Shown here piece by piece: positions 9,490 through 19,570 of a stretch of 41,974 bases of DNA. Under the pieces are notes generated by a model, which was not told where the DNA came from, did no database searches, and was given only the letters and a program-made list of their open reading frames with translations. Origin of the DNA: Dichomitus squalens LYAD-421 SS1. Taxonomy: Eukaryota; Basidiomycota; Agaricomycetes; Polyporales; Polyporaceae. A program made the position numbers and the translations under genes. The first letter of the stretch is position 1. Every line of letters begins with the position of its first letter. The stretch is from the NCBI RefSeq assembly GCF_000275845.1, contig NW_006766907.1, positions 1-41,974 on the forward strand. The letters run 5' to 3'.

Positions 9490-11871
9490 TCACGCGCGGA
9501 GCACGTTGCTGAGTCGGCGTCCAGACACCGATCCATCGTCCGCTCCAGACCAGAGCGTCTCCCCATCGGGAGAGAAAACCACATGGCGCACCGGTGCGCC
9601 CTCGTGCTCCCAAAGTCTCCTCACCAACGAACCGTCCTCCACCTTGAATAACCGCACTGTGTGGTCCCACGACGTCGTCGCAACGTACCGACCGTCGGGA
9701 GAAAACCTCGCTGCGTGAACCCAGTTGAAGTGCTTGAACGACAGCGTGCATTCCCCTCCAGAGACGGGCCAGATCTTCGCCTTCTTGTCTTCCGAGGCAG
9801 AAAGCACGAATTTCCCGTCAGGGGAGAACGCAACGTCCAGGATCGGTCCCAAGTGACCGCGCAGGACGGTGATGAGAGCCCCGCCCTCGGTGTCCCAGAT
9901 GCGGACGGTATGATCCATAGACGCAGTTGCGAGTCGGGTGCCTGTAGGATCGAGCGCGGCGGTGGTGACAGGTGCAGTGTGTCCTTGAAGAACTTTGCGT
10001 AGTCTGCCTGAGGCGAGGTCCCAGAGACAGCAGTGCTGGGGAAAACCAGGCCTCGTGGACAACAGCCATCGGCCGTGGAAGAAGAGAAGGTGCTTCCCTC
10101 CAGGTCCCCCGTCCACGACCGCGCTCGGGCTCGGGCTCCGCCGAACTTGAAGCCTGAGTACGCGGGACTCCTGGAGCGTGGAACCATACAGGATGCGAAT
10201 AGTTGCGTCGGCGCAGTCGATTGCGAGATGTGCGTCGTCGTGGGACCATGCGCAGCCACGGATAGTTGTGCCCTCTACCCCCAGCGAGTTCGATCGGCTG
10301 ACCGCGCCCTGGTCGTCTATATGCCAGACCGCAAGCTCGCCACCTCCGGCTGCAGCAAGGCGTCGACTATCATGGGAAAAGGCGAGGGAAAAGAACTCCT
10401 GGCCCTTTCCGGAAGCCGTCCATTCTCGGGTTGGGATCTGCTGGCGGACGTCCCAGAGAATGATTTTCCCGTCGTGCGCGGCACTAGCGATCCACTTGCT
10501 GTCAGACGAGGCGACGAGAGCTTGCACAGCACCGTCATGGCTCGGTCTGGTGCGTGTGCTGTCTGTTGCTGCAGGCGTAACCAATTAATGAAGATAATCA
10601 ACCTTCGCACAATAACTACTTACGCACGGGCAACTCGACCGTGACCTTTCCCTGGGACCACAACGTCGGGAAGTGTTCCTTGAGCTCCGAGTTCTTCGGA
10701 TCCTCCTGGAAGGACCTCGATCGCCTGCCGCTCTCAGCAAGCGAGAACTTCAGTGCGTATCGCGGGAATGCGAGCAGCACCTGCTCCAGCTGCTTGCAGG
10801 CTTCGAGAGTGCCTTCCTGCGCCAAAATAGCAGCAAGGGCCGAGAACGAGGAGCCATAGCAATGGACACGTAGCTCTTGTAACCGCACGGTCCCTACGCC
10901 AGACAGGAGCTTGAAGAAAGAGGCGATACGCGAAATGGCCTGTAGGAAAGCCACCCGGCGGCCCTCAACGGGCATACATAGTGTGAGCGTGTTCAAATTA
11001 GATAGCTGTCCGCCGAGAACTAACAATTGCACTGTATGATTCGTGAACGGCAAAGGAGAATAACATAATGAGCGCATGCTATAGGGAAGGATTAGTCTGA
11101 CACGTACCACTGCCGGCTTGTTCTCGAGTGACGTGGATAGCAAGCTCTTGCAGGGAGGACTTGCTGATCTCCAGGAGTGAGACGACGGCAGCCTCCGAGA
11201 CGTCGCGGCGGATCTGAACTTGATCAGCGAAGGCTCTGAAGAACACAAGCCAAATCGAAAGAGCTCACAAGCAAACGTGCCAGACGACATTGCGGAGCGA
11301 TATTTCGGTAAGTCATCGCCAGCGTAGTGGCAGCCCCTTGCCCCTTGACGTTGATCTCTTCGCACACAAGAGTGTGCAGACCAGAGAACGCAGAGACAAA
11401 CCGTACAAGGTCGGCGCATCCCGAGAAAGACAAGGTGTTGATAGATAGGTGTCCGATCATTGCTGTGTACTTGCGGAGGCTGGCTAGGGTGGATTGGCTC
11501 AGCGATAGCCAGTGCTGACCATTGAAATCGAGGGCCTGATTCGTCACCTTCCAACGGCGTAGGTTGGGAAGTCGAGTGAGCAGGGGGACGGGAATTGTCT
11601 CGAGAATCGTAAAGGAGTGCGGCTCATCATCCGTGGTCGAGATGGTGACGCATCGGACCAAGGGACAGATGTACGGCGCGTTATCAAGGAATTCGCGGAG
11701 GGTGTGCATCTGGTCCCTGTTGCGGACGCCGATGTGGACGAAGAGATGGATCCGAGCGCGAGGAAGGAGCTCGTGACACACCAGAGCGACGTTGCGAAGA
11801 GAGGGGACATCATCGCTAAGCTGATCAACGACCAATTCAGCGACCTCAACAGAAAAGCAATCGAAAGACAT
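9490..11871 (-). CDS. F-box/WD40 fusion protein, copy 2
   Basis: Four exons: 11871-11269, 11213-11108, 11031-10624 and 10562-9490. They give 729 aa, with exons 1-3 exactly the same lengths as in copy 1 and introns of 55, 76 and 61 nt in the same phases. The protein has an N-terminal F-box-like segment (FSVEVAELVVDQL), a helical middle, and seven to eight C-terminal WD40 units. The last ~200 residues are almost identical to copy 1, whereas the first WD40 units and the F-box half differ at many positions. One indel (a Ser/Pro-rich insertion before GGPGGKHLLFF) lengthens this copy. Conservation of every exon length, splice site and frame suggests both paralogues are or were recently functional. 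The inferred role is an SCF substrate receptor, with no target predictable from sequence. Confidence 0.72.
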
Positions 11872-12371
11872 ATGGACGAAGGATCCGAGTATTCCTGTCG
11901 AGCGGGTTGTACGTTGCTCTCAAGGCTCTTGCATGTTGAACTTTTATGTTGCACTGTCCTGCGGAGAATCCGCACATGCGAATACAGCATGCTATACAGG
12001 AAAAGAATACTTGCGGCAGAAACCGGAGTGAATCATCCCGCAGGCACCCTAAAGGAATCGACTAGTGGGATGTCAGCGCGATTTTGTGATATACATTTCG
12101 ACTGAACGGCCAACCATACTAGACGGCGAACCCTGGACCCTAACATCCTGAGCTGCGATTTTTACAAATCGAGGTCTCGCAGACTTCTATGCGGAGACTG
12201 ACCATCCAGGTCAAACCACAACACAGCACTCGGTGCTCTGGAGTTTCTTCAAATCACACCAATGCAGTAACCTGATTGATGACATTGACGAGACTGCACG
12301 GTGTGGTCCTTGCAAATCCACCATCCGCATGGTCATTCTAATGAAAAGCCTCAACAGATGGGATCCATCGC
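11872..12371 (-). promoter_or_regulatory. upstream region of F-box/WD40 copy 2 and 3' flank of SPX-EXS
   Basis: This 500-bp gap lies between the stop of the intact EXS gene (12372) and the start of the F-box/WD40 gene, both on the minus strand. It must hold the terminator of one and the promoter of the other. About 400 bp are conserved with 5917-6310. I see no strong TATA box. Confidence 0.45.
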
Positions 12372-15300
12372 TCAATTGTTTGGTATCCCTCCACTCTCAG
12401 CAGCAACTTCGTCGTCGGGATCCAGAGGTCTACTGCGACGCATGCGCCAAGATTTGCTCGAGGAAACGCTCCTGTGCGTCCGGGCGTCCTCGTCATTATC
12501 TGCGTCCGAGTCGTGCGAGGGAATTTCATGAGAATACGGCAGGGGTACTTCCCGGGTGACTCGGTACTGATCGACGTTTCCGAGGTGTTCGTTCTCGAGA
12601 CGCACTGCGCGTAGATGACAATGAGCGCAGAGAAGGGATCATCAGTAGCGGAGATTGGTGTGTGAAAAGCAAAACTTACAGAAGTTCCACTGCCATCGGC
12701 GAAGGACCTCGAGCATCCCGGCGATGAACGTTCGTATGATAAAGTTCGGCCCTTTTTCAGGAATGTAAATTACCCAGATGAAACGGATTAGGATGTTGGT
12801 GACCTGCGTCAATTGCCCTTTCTATTAGCATACTTTGTATAGTAGAGTGGAAGTCTAGGAACGTTCGTGACGCACGATAGCGAAGTAATAGAACTGTGGT
12901 TTGCACGGTTAAGGTTAGGTTCGGATGACAGTAAGAAGTCACTGCGTCGACCACACTCACGGGTATGGCATTGTTGTATAGCATCTCATGCCGCAGCAGA
13001 GTATAAGGGGCGTGTGGTCGGAGAAGGGACCAGTCCATCAAAAGGTCCTGATTGAGTATCGTCAATGCGATGTACATTGTCAATATAGAAGCTCGCGGCG
13101 TAACGTACCCAAGCTCCAGCGTAGAGCGAGTAGTTGGTCGCGAAGACGCACCATGCGACAAATATAGGGCCGCGAGCACCACCTGGCAAACCGTATCATG
13201 AGGTTCCTCCATTGTCAGAGCAGTGCATGACGGACCTTGAGATCGCCACAGGAAATAGAACAGGTACTGTACGATACCAGAACCATACTTCCCGCCCTGC
13301 GTCCGCGGTCACCGGCTGTTCTCCGCACAGAAGATGGAGTGACAAGTGCATACATTGATCAAGTGTGTCACCAGGCCCGAGTCGACATAGCGTTTGACAG
13401 ACTGCACAAGACGTGCCAAAAGCGGCAGTGACGCTAGAAGGAAGGGGACGCCCCACTTCGGGCCATGGTTCGTGGTGCACCGCCTCCAATCCGGATTCAA
13501 GCCGGTCGCATACACGCAAACAACATAGTACAGATTGCCCAAAGTGAAAATCAGGCTGCAAAATTGATCTCTATTGGCAGAGTCGAGGGATGTTAGTCGC
13601 CCAGGCCGGTGGCGGATAAACAATGTTACGCACCCCATCCAAAAGTCCGCGAACTCGACACGGTGCGCTCCTGACGTAAGCAGCCTAGAGACATTGCGAA
13701 GGAGCCACCATCGCGACGATTTGAACATCATCGGTATAGGGTTAAGGAGTACCAGCGCCGTGAAGGCTAGCCAGAGGAGGGGCCACGACGTAGGAGCGAT
13801 GCTGGAAGTACCAATCCTGGAATATGAAAGCCAGAAGGCATAGCATAGAAGGGAAAGGAGAAAAGCGGGGAGCTGTCCATGGTACATACAGTCAGATATG
13901 CTACATATACCGACGTGATAGCTTTCCGATCTGTTGAGCAAAGACATACCTCGAAATAGACCCTGTAGTCCATCTTTGTCCGCAGATCCAACTCTGTACC
14001 CTTCTTAGTGACGCTGTCCGACTTGGAAAAGCGTATGGACCCACCGAATATGAAGACGTAGTTTATCCGCGCCCTCGCCCACACTAGTAAGTTGACCCCG
14101 ACCAGCAACGAGAAGAATGTTGGCACAAAGAATATCCCGTAGACATACATGAGCCCATCCCACCCGGGGATCTCTGCTCGTGTGTCTGAAAGAAAGCCTG
14201 ATAACAACGCACAGGTCGCACTTTATATCCCGTCTCGCCCGCACACTAAAGCGGATACAAAACTCACTCTTGTATAGACCATCGGCGAGAGCTGGTACAG
14301 CGAGTCCAAGCGCCATACCTGTGCGGAAAGTGCTGAAGTGATGGCTGGTATGTTGTGAGCCACCACGCAAACGAGCCATTGCTCTCTTCTTGTCTCCGCG
14401 TGCTAGTAGTGTGCCACATATCGTTCAGTCGACATTCGTGACATCGAGCAGAGAGAATTCTACCGAAACGAGCAGCAAAGAGCATTTCCATGTCGTTGAT
14501 GAGGTCTTCAATGATCGTGCCTGAAGAGAAAGCGCTGGGTTCGATCTTCTCCCTAGTGTACGCGACTTGGGCCGGAATCTAAGACAGGTCATCAGGGGAG
14601 GTGTTGTTCTGCAGTGACAGTGCTTCCCATACCCTCGTGACCTTCTCGAACTTCTTCAAAGCTTTCCGGAACCCGATCAAGTTCAAAGTCTACGATAGTC
14701 GCAGTGTTAGCAGACATGCAACCGGAGGACAACATATGCGTACCCGATAGTTGTTCAGCAACTCCAGACCACTATGAGGCCCCATATCAACATACATCCG
14801 CTAACTGCGACTACTGCGTGCGAACTTACCGATAGCACTCCACCACAGCCTTCTTCAACTGCTTCTTCGCATGCTGGTACTCCTCAGGGTCGTATCTCGG
14901 CGTTCCCGTAGCATTCTCACCCGGAGAGCTCGCAGTACCTTCGTCGCCAGTAGGCGCCTCCTCCTCCTCGTTGTCTGCCTCGACCCCAGCGTCCGTCGTA
15001 CTCTCTGCATTCCGCACGAGACTCGCGTTCGGGAGCAAGCTCGTAGGGAACAGCGCCTGGACGCTCTTCGACACTCCGATGGACTTGGACTTGTTCCGCC
15101 ACCGCTGCGAGCTCGGCACAGACGCAGACGCAGACGCAGAGCCAGAGCCCGAAGGGCCAGCGAGCGTGGTATCTGTCTCGTCGCTGTTCGGTCCGCCGTC
15201 CACGCTATGGAACGTACTGGCCTTGGCGTTGAGGTGGACTTCCGGAACCTCTGCTGCTGTGGTCTGTGGCGAGTCGGGGTGCTTGAACGTAAACGAGGAG

Positions 15301-16669
15301 CGCCGGTACTTGGCAGCTTTTGCCGGGGGAGAAACGGGAGATGTTTCGCGATGAGGGTGCGGAGAGCTAGGAGGTGGATGGTCGAGCTTCGCCTTGCGTC
15401 GCCGGGTGAGGACACTAGGAATCGTGGGAGGAGGAAGCAGAAGAGGCAAGGGTAGCCAAGCATATGGCGACGCCGTAGCAGGGTGCGCATCATAGAACGC
15501 ACGGCGATGGTCCTTGAGCGCCTGCAGCTGTTCTTTCAGCAAATTGGCCCTAGAAGACGACGTTAGCTGATTATCTGTAAGCTGCCGGCTAGCCTAGAAG
15601 TACAAACCGGTGCCGCATCTCCTTCTCCCTCTCGCAATAGAAACTCTCCACTTTATCCAACTCTTCGTCTAGCTTGTCAAAGAACGCCTTCTCGACAGGC
15701 GTCAGCTCTGGCAACAAGTCCATCAGCGGTATTGGCCGCTTGAGGTCGAATCTCGGAGCTGCGATCTCCCCTGAAGGACCGCTCGTGTTCCCGCGAGTCG
15801 AGTGTGCTCGCGGGAACATGAAGGCACGCCCCAGGGCGGATGTGACAGTGCCGCTGCGTGCCCGACTTGCGCGCGGGTGACCAGATGCCGTGCTTTCCAC
15901 CGTGGTGGAACGGACATGTGGAGGACGTGTTGCAGCGGAAGTGGGCTGGCTCTGTGATACGCTATGGTTTGTGTTGGAATGCAAACTCTGGTCCTTTTTG
16001 GACGGTGGCGGTAGGGTAACGTGTTGTCCCTGGTGAGTCGGCGAGCGCAATTGCACCGACTCTGCTGCAGAAGAGACAGTCTCGATCGACTCGCGTGCAG
16101 GTCCGTCAGCGTCGCGCGCATTCAGCTCGGCATTTTTGGTATGCTTCTCGACGGGAGAAAGGATGAGGTCCTCATGCGATTCGGCGAGCCCGAGCGCTGC
16201 GCGCGATCGACGGATGGCGGTGATCCGTTTCTTGAGGCCACGGTAGTCTCTGTGGGAGCACAAGTCAGCACGACTGTTGTAAAAGAGGTCTTTGTTCTAA
16301 CGCGCAAATTATTCCAAAGCGCCAAAACATCTCTGGAGCTCGCTGACAGTCCTGGGAAGCCTTGCATGCTTCGAGTGCGGTGACGTCAAGGCTTCGCTCA
16401 TTCGTCTCGCGTACCATGGCCATGGTCAATGTCAATGGTATAGAGAGACCGCGCGTGCGCTCCACGTCAAGACACGGGAGAATAGTCACTAACATGTACG
16501 CTTTTTGCCATTCAGGCGTCTACATCACGGCAGATTGATGAGACAAGTAGTTGGGCAATACTCTGAATGGCTACTCGCCTGTGTCTCCTCTAGGTAGCTG
16601 CAAAAAGCAATTAGCATGATGTGTCGACACGCCCCTATAGAGGAGATGACCCTACCGCGCAAACTTCAT
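12372..16669 (-). CDS. SPX-EXS phosphate exporter (Syg1/XPR1 family)
   Basis: Nineteen exons give 997 aa in frame: 16669-16656, 16597-16579, 16519-16494, 16249-15608, 15549-14830, 14771-14744, 14689-14633, 14578-14464, 14402-14268, 14185-14045, 13993-13950, 13872-13634, 13570-13354, 13296-13236, 13182-13109, 13047-12961, 12893-12876, 12803-12680, 12604-12372. The SPX domain starts MKFARYLEETQTPEWQKAY, with Tyr22 and Lys26 in YRGLKK. It continues with FFDKLDEELDKVESFY (from 209) and ends LNLIGFRKALKKFEKVT (about 485-501). These are the inositol-pyrophosphate-binding helices in characterised SPX proteins. Two low-complexity linkers (about 38-205 and 255-450) split it. Residues 503 onward hold 8-10 hydrophobic segments and EXS motifs including RVEFADFWMGDQFCSL, GLNPDWRRC and RLENEHLGN. 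The family exports phosphate across the plasma or Golgi membrane. Intron 2 is GC-AG; exon 17 is 18 nt. The tail is acidic. Confidence 0.93.
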
Positions 16670-17755
16670 CGCTAGCAGATACGCTCGTTTCGTCAATAGT
16701 TCGTAAAAATAGCCTCCAAGCAGACTACAGTAGGTTAGAAAATGACACAAGGAGACAAGGACAAAGAGAAAGATGACAGAGAGTTGCGCACCTTGAACTT
16801 ATGCGCCGGATCCGACGCCACCTGCAATTATCTCCGATCCAATCAAGGTGCCGGCAAACGCCGGATGATCGGCGGCCCCTGATTGGCTTTGACCCTGTCC
16901 CTTTGCACAGCTCTTTCGCCCCGGCCCAAGCAAGAACAATTGCAAGTTTGTTCCTGGGATAGTACACCGCTACACATTGCGCCGAGGGAGGACACGTTGT
17001 CTTTAGACTCGGAAGTGCGTCACGTTCCTCTGATAGTGCACCATGGCTGGACAGAACGATACAGCTACCCACATAAGCGGATCAATAGAGGTGTCTCCCC
17101 GCATAACAAACGAGACTGACTTATACGAGACTCCAAGTACATAGCACTCAGGCTGTATCAGTGCAGTCTACACCCCATGCGAAGGTAAGTATCGCAGACC
17201 ATAGACTGAGGTATGTTCGTCTCATGTCTTTAGCTTTGCGATTCCCGCTGCTGATGTGCTGTAGATGTGCTGTATGGAGGTTCTGGACTGCGGGGACCTG
17301 CGACCGCAAAGCGCTAGCACGGCAGGCAAAGCGCGATGGTCCAGGTGAGGAAATCTATGCTAAATATACGTGCCATGCAACGTGCCCATAATATCTCCCA
17401 AATCACAAAGAGGGATACAAAGGCCCACTGGAAATGCTAGGGTCAGGTTGCGTTGCCCATAAATGCCACACAACTTTCCCTGCTCGGAGCCTGGCGCTTT
17501 GCCCGCCGTGTAAGCTCCGGCCTTGTAGACCATCTTCAAGTGCGTGAGCATCCTAGCCCCATTCCTTTGAATTTTAGTCTGCGCCTGTGCCCTGTATCCG
17601 CGTTTTTGGCTTTAGGGGCCTGTTGCTGCGCACCGGGCAGAATTGATCCGCATCATTAGGCCACCATTCCTTTGAGCCTTGACTGGACCTAGCGTGCTTT
17701 GCGATGCTGTTGTTTGGCCCGGGAGCTGTGGTCGTGGCCATTATTCCTGCTCATC
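16670..17755. other. intergenic, SPX-EXS promoter side
   Basis: I find no supportable gene. It contains the upstream region of the SPX-EXS gene, with inverted CCAAT words (ATTGG near 16881) and two CACGTT words at 16993-16998 and 17021-17026. CACGTT/G is the core bound by Pho4-type bHLH factors in yeast phosphate control; here the link is only suggestive because 6-mers occur by chance. The distal part (17100-17750) shows no coding signal. Confidence 0.4.
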
Positions 17756-17938
17756 TATATAAAGGGTACGTTTTCACCTTCACCCCTCAGCAGCAGCTCT
17801 CCGCTCTCACCCGCAGACTCAGACCCATCGACACGACACTACTTCGCCCGCTGAGTGCGAGGCCGATAAGCTACGCCAAGGTCTGTCCGTTCTCACATCG
17901 TCAATCAAGTGCCGTATCCTTACACTGTTTGCTTGCAG
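17756..17938 (+). promoter_or_regulatory. TATA box and 5'UTR intron
   Basis: TATATAAA at 17756-17763 is followed by a pyrimidine-rich start region and a plausible 5'UTR intron, 17881-17938 (GTCTGT...TTGCTTGCAG). The first ATG after it is at 17996 with a favourable CACC context. These are the parts of a well-formed Pol II start, feeding the broken gene downstream. Confidence 0.5.
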
Positions 17939-17995
17939 GTCGCTTGGCAGCCCTGGCGGGGTTAGTCCCGAGCAGAGGCACAGCTACCTATCACC

Positions 17996-19570
17996 ATGAG
18001 CACTTCACCTGGACCGGAGCTCCGGTGGCACGTCGCGGTGCTTTCCCGGCCGCTGATAACCATCTATGGTTCCCCTCAGTCATCGACTCCGGTACCGGGA
18101 TTTCGTGGTTCCTCCGCGAACACCCCTGACCGATTCTGGTATAAGGTTAGTGAAACACGAACTACCTACATCTCCCGAGGCTCATTCGTCGTCTCAGCGT
18201 AGTGCACGTCTCTCGACCCCACCCGCGTGGTGCGCAAGACGGCTACCGCGAAGTCCATCGCCGTCGCATTCGAGGCCTCCTCCCTTCGTATGTGGATACC
18301 CCTGTGGGAGACCTGCCCAGCCCCGACTCCCCATCTCGCTCTGCACTCGTCGTCGCCCCAAGATAGATGGCACGGCGGCAGCACTATTAGGGCACGCCAA
18401 CGCGGACCCGTCTAGGTGAATCCCATCTTCGACTTCATTCTATATTCCCTGACATCTATACTCGCAGGCACCCACTCCCAACTCCATCCCTCTTCTCGTT
18501 GTCGCTGATGGTGCCGGCCGCCTTTGCCCGCGCACGACAACCTCACCAGCCGCTTGTCCTCGCGTCCGAGTCCACTCCTCCACGTCCCGCCCTTGACCCT
18601 CATCTCACCTCGCCGTGGAGATCGCGCTCTGGCCGGAAACGACTCGAAGCTTGCTCCGCTAGGCCCAGAAGGTCTGTTCAACAAGGTCTTGCAATTGCAC
18701 GCCGATCTCTTCGAGTCCTTCGCGAGCAAATGGAGCGAGGTGCGCGAGGTTCCGTTCTGTCTCTCGTCCCCACGGTGGAGCACCGGAAACGCCTTCTTCG
18801 CGGCTATATCTTCCTCTCCGACCCCAAGGAAAGTGGTGTGCACTTATCCGACATCAATCAGCAACTACCGCGCAATCTACGCCCGTCCTGCGAAACCTGC
18901 TGGCGAAGAACTATCCGCGGAGGTACTGGAATGGGGAAGATACATGATGCCTTTACATCATACCTGTGGTCAGGCGGCTGTGGGGGTGTCATCGACTACT
19001 TCATAGCGACCACTCGCGCGATGCCCCCAGCAGACGTCATGCACGTATGTACCTTTGTTTCCTCCACCATGTTTACCTTGTTGACCATCTCCTCTGATTC
19101 CAGTCCCCCGCCCCTCCCCTCCTCATATTTGCCTGGCGGTCTCAGCTCTAGGCCTCTGGGCGTCGGTCTCCCGGAAGGCTCGCCTTTCGTCGTCTCCCGG
19201 AAACACTGGCTGAATTCGATACTCCTGATCCTCGTCTACTACTGCATTCGCTACCTCTGCTCCAGGATCCGTTACAACGGCGCTGTCGCCACCATTCTCG
19301 ACGAGAATTACGATTGCTTCACTTTGAATTACATGCCCCGCCGACATCATCTGTCAACGGAGACCCCATTGGCCCGTCGACGTCTCCATAGGTGTTGCGC
19401 TCGTCCCCACAGTCGTCGATCACCCTACTCAGCCTCTCGCAGGCCCCCAACTCGACCTCCTTATCTGGGAGGATGTTGACCCCGTCAGCCTCCCTGCGGG
19501 GTCCGCGTCGGGTTCAGGCCACGTCCGTCAATCCAATGCAGGCCCATGGCGGTCAACCTCACCTTGATAG
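17996..19570 (+). pseudogene. frameshifted unknown gene
   Basis: Protein-like, GC3-rich frames appear in succession but not in one phase: LDPTRVVRKTATAKSIAVAF (from 18217), KLAPLGPEGLFNKVLQLHAD (from 18649), then a switch to IFLSDPKESGVHLSDIN, back to YRAIYARPAKPAGEELSAEV, and on to VIDYFIATTRAMPPADVMH just before a good intron (19045-19103). Other intron-like segments are 18146-18202 and 18416-18467. A further frame (about 19376-19570) reads VSIGVALVPTVVDHPTQPLA. At least two frame switches lie inside exons, so it looks like a recently broken gene unless there are sequencing errors. The family is not recognised. Confidence 0.5.

Noticed and set aside
9490..10584. WD40 region as a separate gene starting with its own Met
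   Set aside because: It would leave about 30 bp between the F-box stop and the start, and an in-phase intron with matching donor and acceptor joins the two in both copies. Kept as the stated alternative.
14871..15455. 194-codon plus-strand frame opposite the SPX linker
   Set aside because: It is antisense to a GC-rich, low-complexity exon whose minus-strand frame fits the SPX-EXS model; it is Arg-rich shadow coding.
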